DNA of 12,964 bases. Source: an uncultured bacterium. GTDB lineage: Bacteria; Acidobacteriota; UBA890. Positions 6,655 through 12,964 of this stretch are shown one piece after another. The position numbers were made by a program, and so were the translations under genes. Positions within the stretch are counted from its first letter, which is position 1, and every line of letters begins with the position of its first letter. The stretch covers positions 1 to 12,964 of the forward strand of contig CALAKE010000436.1 in the NCBI GenBank assembly GCA_937922775.1, in the 5' to 3' direction. The notes beneath the pieces are model-generated. The model saw only the letters and a program-made list of their open reading frames with translations, ran no database searches and was not told the origin of the DNA.

Positions 6655-8790
6655 ATGCGCAGAGCCCCTGCTTTCTTCGTCGCCGCTTTCTTGCTGTTCC
6701 TCTTTCCGGTTGTCGGCCAGCAGGGACTGGCTGCTGTTGGGCAGACGGAGAAACGCGGCATGGTGCCCGAGGATTACTACCGCTTCCAGTTCGTCAGCGA
6801 TCCGCAGATCTCGCCCGACGGCACGCAGATCGCATTCGTGGTTGCGACGGTGAGCAAGGACAGGCGCTCGCGAGAGTCCTCCATATATATGGTCGCCGCC
6901 GACGGCAGTGCCGAGCCGCGCAAGTTCACTGGTGGCACCTCCGATCGCTCGCCGCGCTGGTCGCCCGACGGCTCGCAGCTCGCCTTCTCCGGCAACCGTG
7001 ACGGCCGCTCGCAGATCTACGTAATTCCGCTGGCCGGCGGGGAGGCGGCGCCGCTCGCCGACCTCGACAAATCAGTCTCTTCCTTCCAGTGGTCGCCCGA
7101 GGGCAGTGCGATGATTCTGAGCATCAGATCTGATCCCGAGGAGGACGAGAAGGAAGCGAAGAAGGGTGAGGCGGAGGCAACGGAAGCGGAAGGCGCCGGC
7201 GAGGAAAACGCCGGTGAGGGGAGTGGCGAGGATGAGACGGGTGGGGCGGCTGGCGGTGGCGGTGAGACGGAGGCGGAGAAGCCCAAGGCTGACGTCAAGG
7301 TCATCACCTGGGCCCGCTACAAGGCCAACGGCGCCGGCTATCTCGATGAGCGACGCTCGCACATCTGGCATCTCGATATCGCGACCGGCGATCTGACACA
7401 GCTCACCTCCGGCGCCGACTGGAACGATGGGGGAGCGAGCGTATCCCCGGACGGCACGCGCATCGCCTTTTCATCCAATCGCACGGGCGAGGAATACGAG
7501 GGCGACAACAATTCCGATGTTTGGGTCGTGCCCCTGACCGGTGGGGAGCCGCAGCAACTCACGACCAACGAGTTCGGCGATGGCTCACCGCAGTGGTCGC
7601 CCGACGGTCGCCGTATCCTCTATTCACGGACCGACAGCCACTACGACCAGTCGGACCTCCATCTGATGGCCGCGGCCGGCGGCGAGAGTCGTAGCCTCAC
7701 GGACAACTTCGACCGCATCGCACGCAACGTGAGCTGGGCTCCCGACGGTGGCTCGATCTTCTTCACCGCCAGCGACTGGGGCGCCACACCGATCTTCCGC
7801 CTCGACCTCGAATCCGGTTCGACCGAAAGGCTGATCGACGCGCCGGTGACCATCAGCAATCTGAGAGTTTCAAAAGACGGCGAGACGCTCGTTTTCACCC
7901 TCGAGGATGAGAAGCGTCTTCCGGAGATCTGGGCCATGGATGCCGCTGGCGGCGAGCCACGCCAACTCACTCGCTTCAACGAGAATCTGCTGGCCGAGCT
8001 GATTCTGCGGCCGGTCGAGGAGTTTCGCTTCACCAACGACAAAGGCTTCGAGGTGCAAGGGTTTTTCGTTCGTCCGGTCGGTTGGGAAGAGGGCACAAGC
8101 TACCCGCTCATTCTCAATATTCATGGCGGGCCGTCGGGGATGTGGGGGCATAGCTGGTTCCAGGAGTTTCAGATGTTGGCGGCGCAGGGCTACGCGGTGG
8201 CGTTCGTCAACTACCGCGGCAGCACGGGCTATGGGTTCGAGTTTCAGAAGCAGGTGCGCTGGGACTACGGCGGCGCCGACTACGAGGACAACATGCAGGG
8301 TCTCGAAGCCTTGCTCGAACGCGAGCCCTGGATCGACCGCGATCGGCTCGGTGTCACCGGCGGCAGCCACGGCGGCTTCCTCACCAACTGGATCATCAGC
8401 CAGACCGACATCTTCGCGGCTGCGGTGACCCAGCGCAGTGTCAGCAACTGGGTTTCAGAAGCGGGCACCCAGCAGTACACACCACGGATGATGAACCTCG
8501 AGTTCAATGGCTCCTTGTGGGAGAACTACGACCTCTACTGGGATCGCTCGCCGATCAAGTATGCGCACCAGATCGTCACGCCGACGCTGATCATTCACAG
8601 CGACGGAGATCACATCTGCCCGATCGGCCAGGCACAGGAGCTCTTCTACGCCCTCAAGAACACGGGCGTGCCCACCGAGCTCGTGATCTTCGAGGGGGAA
8701 AACCACGGTCTCTCGCGCGGAGGAAAGCCGGTCAACTTGGTCGAGCGCCTGACGCGCATGATCGACTGGTTCGACAAGTACCTCGAGTAG
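6655..8790 (+). CDS. Exported S9-family peptidase (prolyl oligopeptidase / acylaminoacyl-peptidase type)
   Basis: Serine peptidase that would trim short peptides in the periplasm or outside the cell, 711 residues. The N-terminus (RRAPAFFVAAFLLFLFPVVG) is a Sec-type signal peptide. Seven PD40/WD40-like repeats with the S-P-D-G core or variants begin near residues 53, 103, 147, 264, 315, 362 and 406, consistent with a seven-bladed propeller gating the active site. The C-terminal alpha/beta-hydrolase domain has the nucleophile in GGSHGG (S571), the Asp in SDGDHICP (D652) and the His in GENHGLS (H684), in the correct order and spacing. Between the third and fourth blades, residues about 160-214 form a Glu/Gly/Ala-rich low-complexity insert. 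I chose the ATG at 6655 because it directly precedes the signal peptide and has GGGAG ten bases upstream. A GTG at 6580 would put 25 charged residues before it. Exact peptide specificity is unknown. Confidence 0.93.
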   Translation: MRRAPAFFVAAFLLFLFPVVGQQGLAAVGQTEKRGMVPEDYYRFQFVSDPQISPDGTQIAFVVATVSKDRRSRESSIYMVAADGSAEPRKFTGGTSDRSPRWSPDGSQLAFSGNRDGRSQIYVIPLAGGEAAPLADLDKSVSSFQWSPEGSAMILSIRSDPEEDEKEAKKGEAEATEAEGAGEENAGEGSGEDETGGAAGGGGETEAEKPKADVKVITWARYKANGAGYLDERRSHIWHLDIATGDLTQLTSGADWNDGGASVSPDGTRIAFSSNRTGEEYEGDNNSDVWVVPLTGGEPQQLTTNEFGDGSPQWSPDGRRILYSRTDSHYDQSDLHLMAAAGGESRSLTDNFDRIARNVSWAPDGGSIFFTASDWGATPIFRLDLESGSTERLIDAPVTISNLRVSKDGETLVFTLEDEKRLPEIWAMDAAGGEPRQLTRFNENLLAELILRPVEEFRFTNDKGFEVQGFFVRPVGWEEGTSYPLILNIHGGPSGMWGHSWFQEFQMLAAQGYAVAFVNYRGSTGYGFEFQKQVRWDYGGADYEDNMQGLEALLEREPWIDRDRLGVTGGSHGGFLTNWIISQTDIFAAAVTQRSVSNWVSEAGTQQYTPRMMNLEFNGSLWENYDLYWDRSPIKYAHQIVTPTLIIHSDGDHICPIGQAQELFYALKNTGVPTELVIFEGENHGLSRGGKPVNLVERLTRMIDWFDKYLE

Positions 8791-9376
8791 CGCTCGCTGT
8801 CCGTCCGCGCGATCGCTGGGCAGGTCGCTGAGATCTCCGGACCCGGTGTTGCAGAGGACTCGTTCAAGACGATCTGAAAAAAAATTCACCACCCTTCGCG
8901 ACCCTCCGTCCGGAAAGATGACTGTTGGCTGGCTTACATTCAGTCTTTTCGACCCGCGGGCCGACTGCCCCTCACGCTAGCCATGCTCGCCGAAACTCCG
9001 ATCCTGGAATCCTGTTTTCTCTCGCCTGCAACTCACTCCCTAGCGGCTATGTAAGATAGATTACACTGCCCTCCGAATCACGATCGAAATCGGTCCGGGA
9101 ATTCCGCGGGGAAGCTCCTCCGATACGCATTCTGAGGTCGTTCTGCCGGGTCGGGAATGGCATTTTTCGGTGTCCCTAAAATCAACCTCAATCCAAGCCC
9201 TAATGCGCTTGTCAAGCCGATTCGAGGGCCTTTGAGGAACCCCTTCGGAGCCCGCGCGCGTTGGTTCGCCCCCTAAAGAGGAGTCTGTTATCTTGGTATC
9301 GGTTTTTAGGAGATGTTGACTCGTATGTCATGTCTGTTGCACACACCCGCGTTCACCGACCTAGGGAGGAAAGAAC
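8791..9376. other. Long intergenic region between the peptidase gene and aprB
   Basis: This stretch of about 590 bases has no convincing gene on either strand. It has more A/T-rich patches than its surroundings, including an A8 run at 8877-8884, an AT-rich patch near 9050-9065 and TTTTTAGGAG at 9303-9312. No clear terminator for the peptidase gene and no consensus sigma70 promoter pair for aprB could be recognised, although transcription of the highly expressed apr genes must start somewhere here or use a non-standard promoter. Tiny reading frames of about 20 codons at 8918 and 8983 have no support. One at 9325-9408 overlaps the aprB start and is listed as a finding. Confidence 0.6.
9363..9370 (+). 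promoter_or_regulatory. Ribosome binding site that fixes the GTG start of aprB
   Basis: AGGGAGGA sits six bases before the GTG at 9377. The spacing and near-consensus sequence support GTG as the start codon, which gives the conserved AprB N-terminus PTFVIPDKCDGC. Confidence 0.85.
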
Positions 9377-9844
9377 GTGCCCACATTTGTGATTCCAGAC
9401 AAGTGTGATGGATGCAAGGCCCTCGACAAGACGGCCTGCCAGTACATCTGCCCCAACGACCTCATGGTCCTGAATAAGGACTCCATGAAGGCCTACAACC
9501 AGGAGCCTCTGCTGTGCTGGGAGTGCTATAGCTGCGTCAAGATCTGCCCGACACAGGCGATCGAGGTCCGCGGCTATGCCGACTTCGTGCCCATGGGCGC
9601 GAGCGTCACCGCCATGCGCAGCACCGAGGACATTCTCTGGACGCTGCAGTTTCGCAGCGAGGAGATCCGCCCCAAGCGCTTCAAGTTCCCCATCCGCAAG
9701 GGTGTCTCGGAAGGCCAGGCGCAGCCGTTCGATCACTATCCGACGGCGGACGACGACCTGCATGGCCCCGGATTGATGGGCGAGCCTGAAGCCCTCAACA
9801 CCGAGCTGGGTCCGGTCAAGTTCGACAAGGTCCCAACCCTGTAG
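9377..9844 (+). CDS. aprB: Adenylylsulfate (APS) reductase, iron-sulfur subunit beta
   Basis: Electron-transfer subunit of the cytoplasmic dissimilatory APS reductase, which interconverts APS and AMP plus sulfite. It has 155 residues, close to the usual 145-160. Two [4Fe-4S] binding sets are complete: C10, C13, C21, C25 and C47, C50, C53, C57. The first set has the family-specific long gap (CDGCKALDKTAC) instead of a plain ferredoxin repeat. W48, right after C47, matches the Trp known in Archaeoglobus AprB to lie on the electron path to FAD. The middle (ADFVPMGASV, EDILWTLQFR, KRFKFPIRKG) and the long C-terminal tail, which wraps around AprA in known structures, are typical of the family. The start is GTG with a strong ribosome binding site. 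It precedes aprA by 63 bases, the standard aprBA order. Whether the enzyme runs toward sulfite (sulfate reduction) or toward APS (sulfur oxidation) cannot be told from this subunit alone. Confidence 0.97.
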   Translation: MPTFVIPDKCDGCKALDKTACQYICPNDLMVLNKDSMKAYNQEPLLCWECYSCVKICPTQAIEVRGYADFVPMGASVTAMRSTEDILWTLQFRSEEIRPKRFKFPIRKGVSEGQAQPFDHYPTADDDLHGPGLMGEPEALNTELGPVKFDKVPTL

Positions 9845-9845
9845 G

Positions 9846-9874
9846 AGAGCTCGCTTTGTCTGAGGAGCTTTTTT
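9846..9874 (+). terminator. Weak hairpin with T-run between aprB and aprA
   Basis: AGCTC at 9848-9852 can pair with GAGCT at 9865-9869. The stem extends outward by A-T and G-T pairs into a run of six Ts (9869-9874). The stem is short and the loop is 12 bases, so it is at most a partial terminator, pause site or mRNA-stability element. Both subunits are needed in equal amounts, which argues against strong termination here. Confidence 0.25.
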
Positions 9875-9907
9875 CTTCGGAAGGGGAACTCTAAGAGGAT
9901 TATCGCA

Positions 9908-11800
9908 ATGGCGAACTTCGAGACAGTAACTGTCGAGACTGACCTGCTGATCTGCGGTGGCGGAATGGCCTCATGCGGAGCGGCAGTCGAGGCGTCGTAC
10001 TGGGCCAAGAAGCACGGCCTCAAGGTGACCGTGGTGGACAAGGCTGCCATGGATCGCTCTGGGGCGGTCGCGATGGGTCTTTCGGCTATCAACCAGTACG
10101 TTGACCTCAACAGTGGAAACAACACGTTGGAGGACTACCTCGGGTACGTCCGCAACGACCTCATGGGCATCACGCGTGAGGACCTCGTGGCCAGCATCGC
10201 GCGCCACGTCGACACCAGCGTCCACATGTTCGAGAAGTGGGGCCTGCCGATCTGGAAGGACGAAGACGGCAAGTACGTCCACGAGGGTCGTTGGCAGCTC
10301 ATGATCAACGGTGAGTCCTACAAGATCATCGTCGCAGAAGCTGCCAAGAACGCCCTGGCAGAGGCCGGCGGCGAGCTCATCGAGCGCGTCTTCATCACGC
10401 ATCCGTTGCTTCAGGACGGCAAGTGTGTCGGCGCGATCGGCTTCAGCGTTCGCGAGAATAAGGTCTACGTCTTCAAGGCCAAGGCAACCATGGTGGCCAT
10501 GGGTGGCGCGGTGCACGTCTTCAAGCCGCGCTCGACCGGTGAGGGCTTCGGCCGCTCCTGGTACCCGCCGTTCAACTCCGGTGCAAGTGCCTTCTTCGCC
10601 CTCTACGGCGGCGCTGAGATGACGTGCCAGGAAGTGCGCTTCATTCCTGTGCGCTTCAAGGACGCCTACGGTCCGGTCGGGGCATGGTTCCTGCTGTTCA
10701 AGGCACAAGCGACAAACGCCCTGGACGAGAACTACATGCAGACGAATCGTCCCGAGCTGGACAACTGGCTGCCATACGGCCACGTCAAGCCAGTTCCTGC
10801 GAACCTCAGGAACTACTTGATGTTGCTAGATGTGGAAGAGGGCAAGAGCCCGATCTACATGCAGACCGCCGCGGCGATCCAGAAGATTGCCGAGGATGCA
10901 CCCGACGAGAAGGCCGCGAAGAAGAAGCTCAAGGAGCTCGAGGCCGAGGCGTGGGAAGACTTCCTCGACATGACGATCTCCCAGGCCATTCTGTGGGCCT
11001 CGACGAACACCGAGCCCGAGAAGAAGCCCTCCGAGATCATGGCATGTGACCCGTACTTCATCGGTTCGCACTCCGGTGCCTCCGGTGCTTGGGTCTCGGG
11101 TCCGGAAGACCTCCAGACCGACGCCACCAAGGACGAGTACTTCTGGGGCTACACGGGCATGACGACCGTACCCGGCATGTTTGCCGCTGGCGACGCGTCT
11201 GGCGCCTCGAGCCACAAGTTCTCGTCGGGCTCCCACGCCGAGGGGCGTATCGCTGCCAAGGCAGCTCTCGCCTACTGCGTGGACAACCCTGATGCCCCGA
11301 ACGTCGACCAGGCGCAGATCGATGCCTTGACGGCAGAGATCCTGAAGCCGCTCGATACATTCGAGCAGAACAAGGACGCCACGACCGACCCGGACATCAA
11401 CCCTGCATACATTCGTCCGACGCAGTTCATGTTCCGGCTGCAGAAGATCATGGACGAGTACGCGGGTGGCGTGTCGAGCCAGTTCAAGACCAGCGACAAG
11501 CTCATCGAGAAGGGCATGGAGCTGATGGCGTATCTCCAGGAAGACGCACCCAACCTCGCTGCTGAGGACCTGCACGAGCTGATGCGTTGCTGGGAGAACG
11601 TCCACCGGATGTTCCAGGCGGAGGCCCACATGCGGTCGATCCTCTTCCGCGAGGAGACACGCTGGCCGGGCTACTACTTCCGCAGCGACAAGCCGGCGAT
11701 GGACAACGAGAACTGGCTGGCCTTCTGCAACTGCGTTTATGACAAGGAAACGGGCGAGTGGACAATGCTCAAGAAGCCCGTTAAGCGCATTACTGCATAA
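9908..11800 (+). CDS. aprA: Adenylylsulfate (APS) reductase, FAD subunit alpha
   Basis: Catalytic subunit of dissimilatory APS reductase, 630 residues, within the family range of about 610-670. FAD carries out the two-electron conversion between APS and AMP plus sulfite, with electrons passing through AprB. The FAD-binding motif is ICGGGMASCGAAVEAS (GGG at 17-19), followed by VVDKAAMDRSGAVAMGLSAI. Conserved active-site segments are SAINQY (N62), GRSWYPPFNSGA (W218), CQEVRFIPVRFKDAYGP (R244) and GSHSGASG (H388). These probably correspond to the Asn, Trp, Arg and His that line the substrate channel in the Archaeoglobus enzyme; this assignment is by motif only. MFAAGDASGASSHKFSSGS near residues 423-441 is the second FAD-contact region. 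The ATG has AGAGGA eight bases upstream. A strong terminator follows. The gene is intact and seems functional. The electron donor QmoABC is not visible in the window. Confidence 0.98.
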   Translation: MANFETVTVETDLLICGGGMASCGAAVEASYWAKKHGLKVTVVDKAAMDRSGAVAMGLSAINQYVDLNSGNNTLEDYLGYVRNDLMGITREDLVASIARHVDTSVHMFEKWGLPIWKDEDGKYVHEGRWQLMINGESYKIIVAEAAKNALAEAGGELIERVFITHPLLQDGKCVGAIGFSVRENKVYVFKAKATMVAMGGAVHVFKPRSTGEGFGRSWYPPFNSGASAFFALYGGAEMTCQEVRFIPVRFKDAYGPVGAWFLLFKAQATNALDENYMQTNRPELDNWLPYGHVKPVPANLRNYLMLLDVEEGKSPIYMQTAAAIQKIAEDAPDEKAAKKKLKELEAEAWEDFLDMTISQAILWASTNTEPEKKPSEIMACDPYFIGSHSGASGAWVSGPEDLQTDATKDEYFWGYTGMTTVPGMFAAGDASGASSHKFSSGSHAEGRIAAKAALAYCVDNPDAPNVDQAQIDALTAEILKPLDTFEQNKDATTDPDINPAYIRPTQFMFRLQKIMDEYAGGVSSQFKTSDKLIEKGMELMAYLQEDAPNLAAEDLHELMRCWENVHRMFQAEAHMRSILFREETRWPGYYFRSDKPAMDNENWLAFCNCVYDKETGEWTMLKKPVKRITA

Positions 11801-11823
11801 GGGCCAACAGGCTCACGGGATCT

Positions 11824-11863
11824 CCGGGTGGCGCCCGGCATAGCGTGGCGCCACCCGGGTTTT
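11824..11863 (+). terminator. Rho-independent terminator after aprA
   Basis: A perfect 12-bp stem, CCGGGTGGCGCC at 11824-11835 with GGCGCCACCCGG at 11847-11858 and an 11-base loop, is followed by GTTTT. It lies 23 bases after the aprA stop. The T-run is short, so some readthrough into the two downstream genes is possible. Confidence 0.85.
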
Positions 11864-11983
11864 CCACGTTTTTGCACCTTTTGATCCTCCTGATTGGGAG
11901 GGTGATTGAGCAACACGCGGTCGGCCAGGCGACCGGCAATCTCCTGGCTGATGCGCAAGAAGTAGAAGGGTCGGGGAATCAAG

Positions 11984-12268
11984 ATGTCAGAAACACCAAG
12001 AACCTGCCCGCATTGCGAGTCGTCCCTCGACAAGTGGCTGGTTCCGGACGGGGCGAGCTGGGACGAGAAGTACTTCTACGTCTGCTTCAACGACGAGTGC
12101 TCGTACTACCAAAAAGGGTGGGCCTGGATGAAGTCGCAGTTCAACCAGCAGGCCTCCTACCGATACATGGTGAATCCCACCACCGGCGCCTGTTCACCGC
12201 TTCCAGTCTGGTCGGATAGCGCGACAAGAGAGATGATCATTAAGGATGACGAGGGAGGTGAAGTATGA
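11984..12268 (+). CDS. Small Ogr/Delta-like zinc-finger protein linked to aprBA
   Basis: Protein of 94 residues with cysteines at 8, 11, 34 and 39, that is C-X2-C-X22-C-X4-C. This is exactly the spacing of the zinc finger in the phage P2 Ogr/Delta activators. The aromatic-rich core (KYFYVCFNDECSYYQKGWAW) continues into SYRYMVNPTTGACSPLPVW. The rest has no recognisable DNA-binding part, so a transcription role is not established. I recall similar small proteins next to sulfur-metabolism genes of sulfate reducers, but no database check was possible. The start ATG has a GGGTCGGGGA stretch shortly upstream. The gene begins 183 bases after aprA, beyond the terminator, and overlaps the next gene by ATGA (12265-12268), so the two are co-translated. 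It may help metal handling or assembly of the Fe-S/FAD enzyme, or sense metal or redox state; both ideas are inference. Confidence 0.8.
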   Translation: MSETPRTCPHCESSLDKWLVPDGASWDEKYFYVCFNDECSYYQKGWAWMKSQFNQQASYRYMVNPTTGACSPLPVWSDSATREMIIKDDEGGEV

Positions 12269-12964
12269 GCACGGACGACCAGACCCCTCTCCCAACGGAC
12301 GACCAGGCCCCTCTCCCGGAGGATCCACACCAGCAGTTGAAAGAGAAGATACTGGCTGAGTATCCCCGACTCGGCCCCAACGACACTTTCAAGTTCGGTT
12401 GCCATCCTGGCGTACCCTGCTTCAACAAGTGTTGCGCCGACATCAACATCTTCTTGTCGCCCTACGATGTTCTGCGCTTGAAGAAGCGCCTGGGCATTAG
12501 CTCGACTGAGTTCCTCGAGAAGTACGCGATTCTGCCCTTCCAGAAGGACATGAAGACCCCCGTCGTCGTGCTGCGCATGGGCGACGATGAGCTGAAGAAC
12601 TGTCAGTTCCTGACCGAAAAGGGATGCGGCGTTTATACGGACCGCCCGTGGCCCTGCCGCATGTATCCCATTGGGATGGCGGCGCAGAAGGACACTCCCG
12701 ACGGCTGGCGTGGCGAGCGCTTCTACTTCCTCATGCAGGACGAGATGTGCAAGGGCCACGAGGAATCGCCGGAGCAGACGATCAGCCAGTGGCTGGAAGA
12801 CCAGGGAATCGACGAATACGACTACTGGGGCGAGCAGTACAAAGAGCTCACGCTCCACGAGTTTTTTGAAACGGGAGGGAGCCTCTCTCCCGAGAAGATG
12901 CACATGTTGTTTACCGCCTGTTACGACCTGGACAAGTTCCGGGAGTTCGTCTTCGAGAGCACGC
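12265..12964 (+). CDS. YkgJ-type cysteine-cluster protein, 3' end outside window
   Basis: The frame is open from the ATG at 12265 to the right edge (233 codons seen), so the C-terminus is missing. It carries the CxxxCC-type signature of YkgJ-like putative zinc or iron-sulfur cluster proteins: C46, C52, C56 and C57 in FGCHPGVPCFNKCCADINIF. Further cysteines are C113, C121 and C131 in the segments NCQFL, KGCGVYTDRP and WPCRMYP; DRPWPCRMYP is the usual second half of the site. A further Cys lies in DEMCKGHEE. The biochemical role of the family is unknown. The start overlaps the zinc-finger gene stop (ATGA), with GGGAGG ten bases upstream. The N-terminus holds two copies of TDDQ(T/A)PLP encoded by a 24-base tandem repeat. 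Its position after aprBA suggests a role in maturation or protection of sulfur-metabolism metalloenzymes, which is inference. Confidence 0.8.
   Translation, partial: MSTDDQTPLPTDDQAPLPEDPHQQLKEKILAEYPRLGPNDTFKFGCHPGVPCFNKCCADINIFLSPYDVLRLKKRLGISSTEFLEKYAILPFQKDMKTPVVVLRMGDDELKNCQFLTEKGCGVYTDRPWPCRMYPIGMAAQKDTPDGWRGERFYFLMQDEMCKGHEESPEQTISQWLEDQGIDEYDYWGEQYKELTLHEFFETGGSLSPEKMHMLFTACYDLDKFREFVFEST
12271..12318 (+). repeat. 24-bp tandem duplication in the cysteine-cluster gene
   Basis: Unit 1 (12271-12294) and unit 2 (12295-12318) differ at two of 24 positions. They encode TDDQTPLP and TDDQAPLP near the N-terminus. The unit length keeps the frame, so the linker is duplicated without damage to the gene. 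Confidence 0.92.

Noticed and set aside
8918..9054. Two tiny frames in the gap (8918-8980, 20 codons; 8983-9054, 23 codons).
   Set aside because: No properly spaced ribosome binding site, no recognisable sequence, and a length expected by chance.
9148..9170. TGCC...GGCA followed by TTTTT as a terminator for the peptidase gene.
   Set aside because: The stem is only four base pairs with a loop of about 11 and lies more than 350 bases from the peptidase stop.
9971..11629. Minus-strand frames of about 270 residues opposite aprA (9971-10783 and 10826-11629).
   Set aside because: They are shadows of aprA on the opposite strand, with no motif and no ribosome binding site; aprA itself is unambiguous.
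11902..12219. GTG-initiated frame overlapping the zinc-finger gene.
   Set aside because: It runs out of frame through a protein with a clear cysteine pattern; the GGAGG before it is in a small hairpin and the product has no recognisable features.
1..12964. Searched by eye for CRISPR repeats, insertion-sequence ends, transposase or integrase genes, tRNA and rRNA.
   Set aside because: No such pattern was seen; the only repeat found is the 24-base tandem pair at 12271-12318.

Overview
The window looks like chromosomal DNA of a high-GC Gram-negative bacterium with dissimilatory sulfur metabolism. The outer membrane is implied by a tripartite efflux system. The sulfur metabolism is shown by the two subunits of adenylylsulfate (APS) reductase. 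The secreted S9 peptidase with an acidic low-complexity linker, the PIN/Phd toxin-antitoxin pair and the GC-rich codon use would suit an Acidobacteriota sulfur-cycling lineage (Thermoanaerobaculia type) or a Desulfobacterota member. That assignment is inference, because no rRNA or other phylogenetic marker is present.

Left part (1-5795, minus strand): one efflux operon read right to left, in the order periplasmic adaptor, RND permease of the AcrB/HAE1 type, and outer-membrane factor of the OprM/NodT type. The last gene runs off the left edge. Both internal junctions have the same one-base spacing (TGA-G-ATG), so translation is probably coupled.

Middle (5880-6533, minus strand): a toxin-antitoxin pair with the toxin gene (PIN-domain, VapC-like) placed before the antitoxin (Phd/YefM-like); the two overlap by four bases. 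A perfect 14-bp palindrome with two TGTACA hexamers lies just upstream of the toxin. It touches a consensus TATAAT box pointing the other way, toward a gene for an exported S9-family prolyl-oligopeptidase-like peptidase (6655-8790, plus strand).

Right part (plus strand): after about 590 bp without a convincing gene come aprB (two [4Fe-4S] clusters) and aprA (FAD subunit), the cytoplasmic enzyme that interconverts APS and AMP plus sulfite. A strong hairpin terminator follows aprA. Then come two overlapping genes: a small protein with the exact cysteine spacing of the phage Ogr/Delta zinc finger, and a YkgJ-type cysteine-cluster protein that runs off the right edge. No sat, qmo or dsr gene is visible here. 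The two small genes occupy the place where qmoABC often follows aprBA in sulfate reducers, and they are the most interesting unknowns of the window.

No tRNA, rRNA, CRISPR array, insertion sequence or integrase was recognised.
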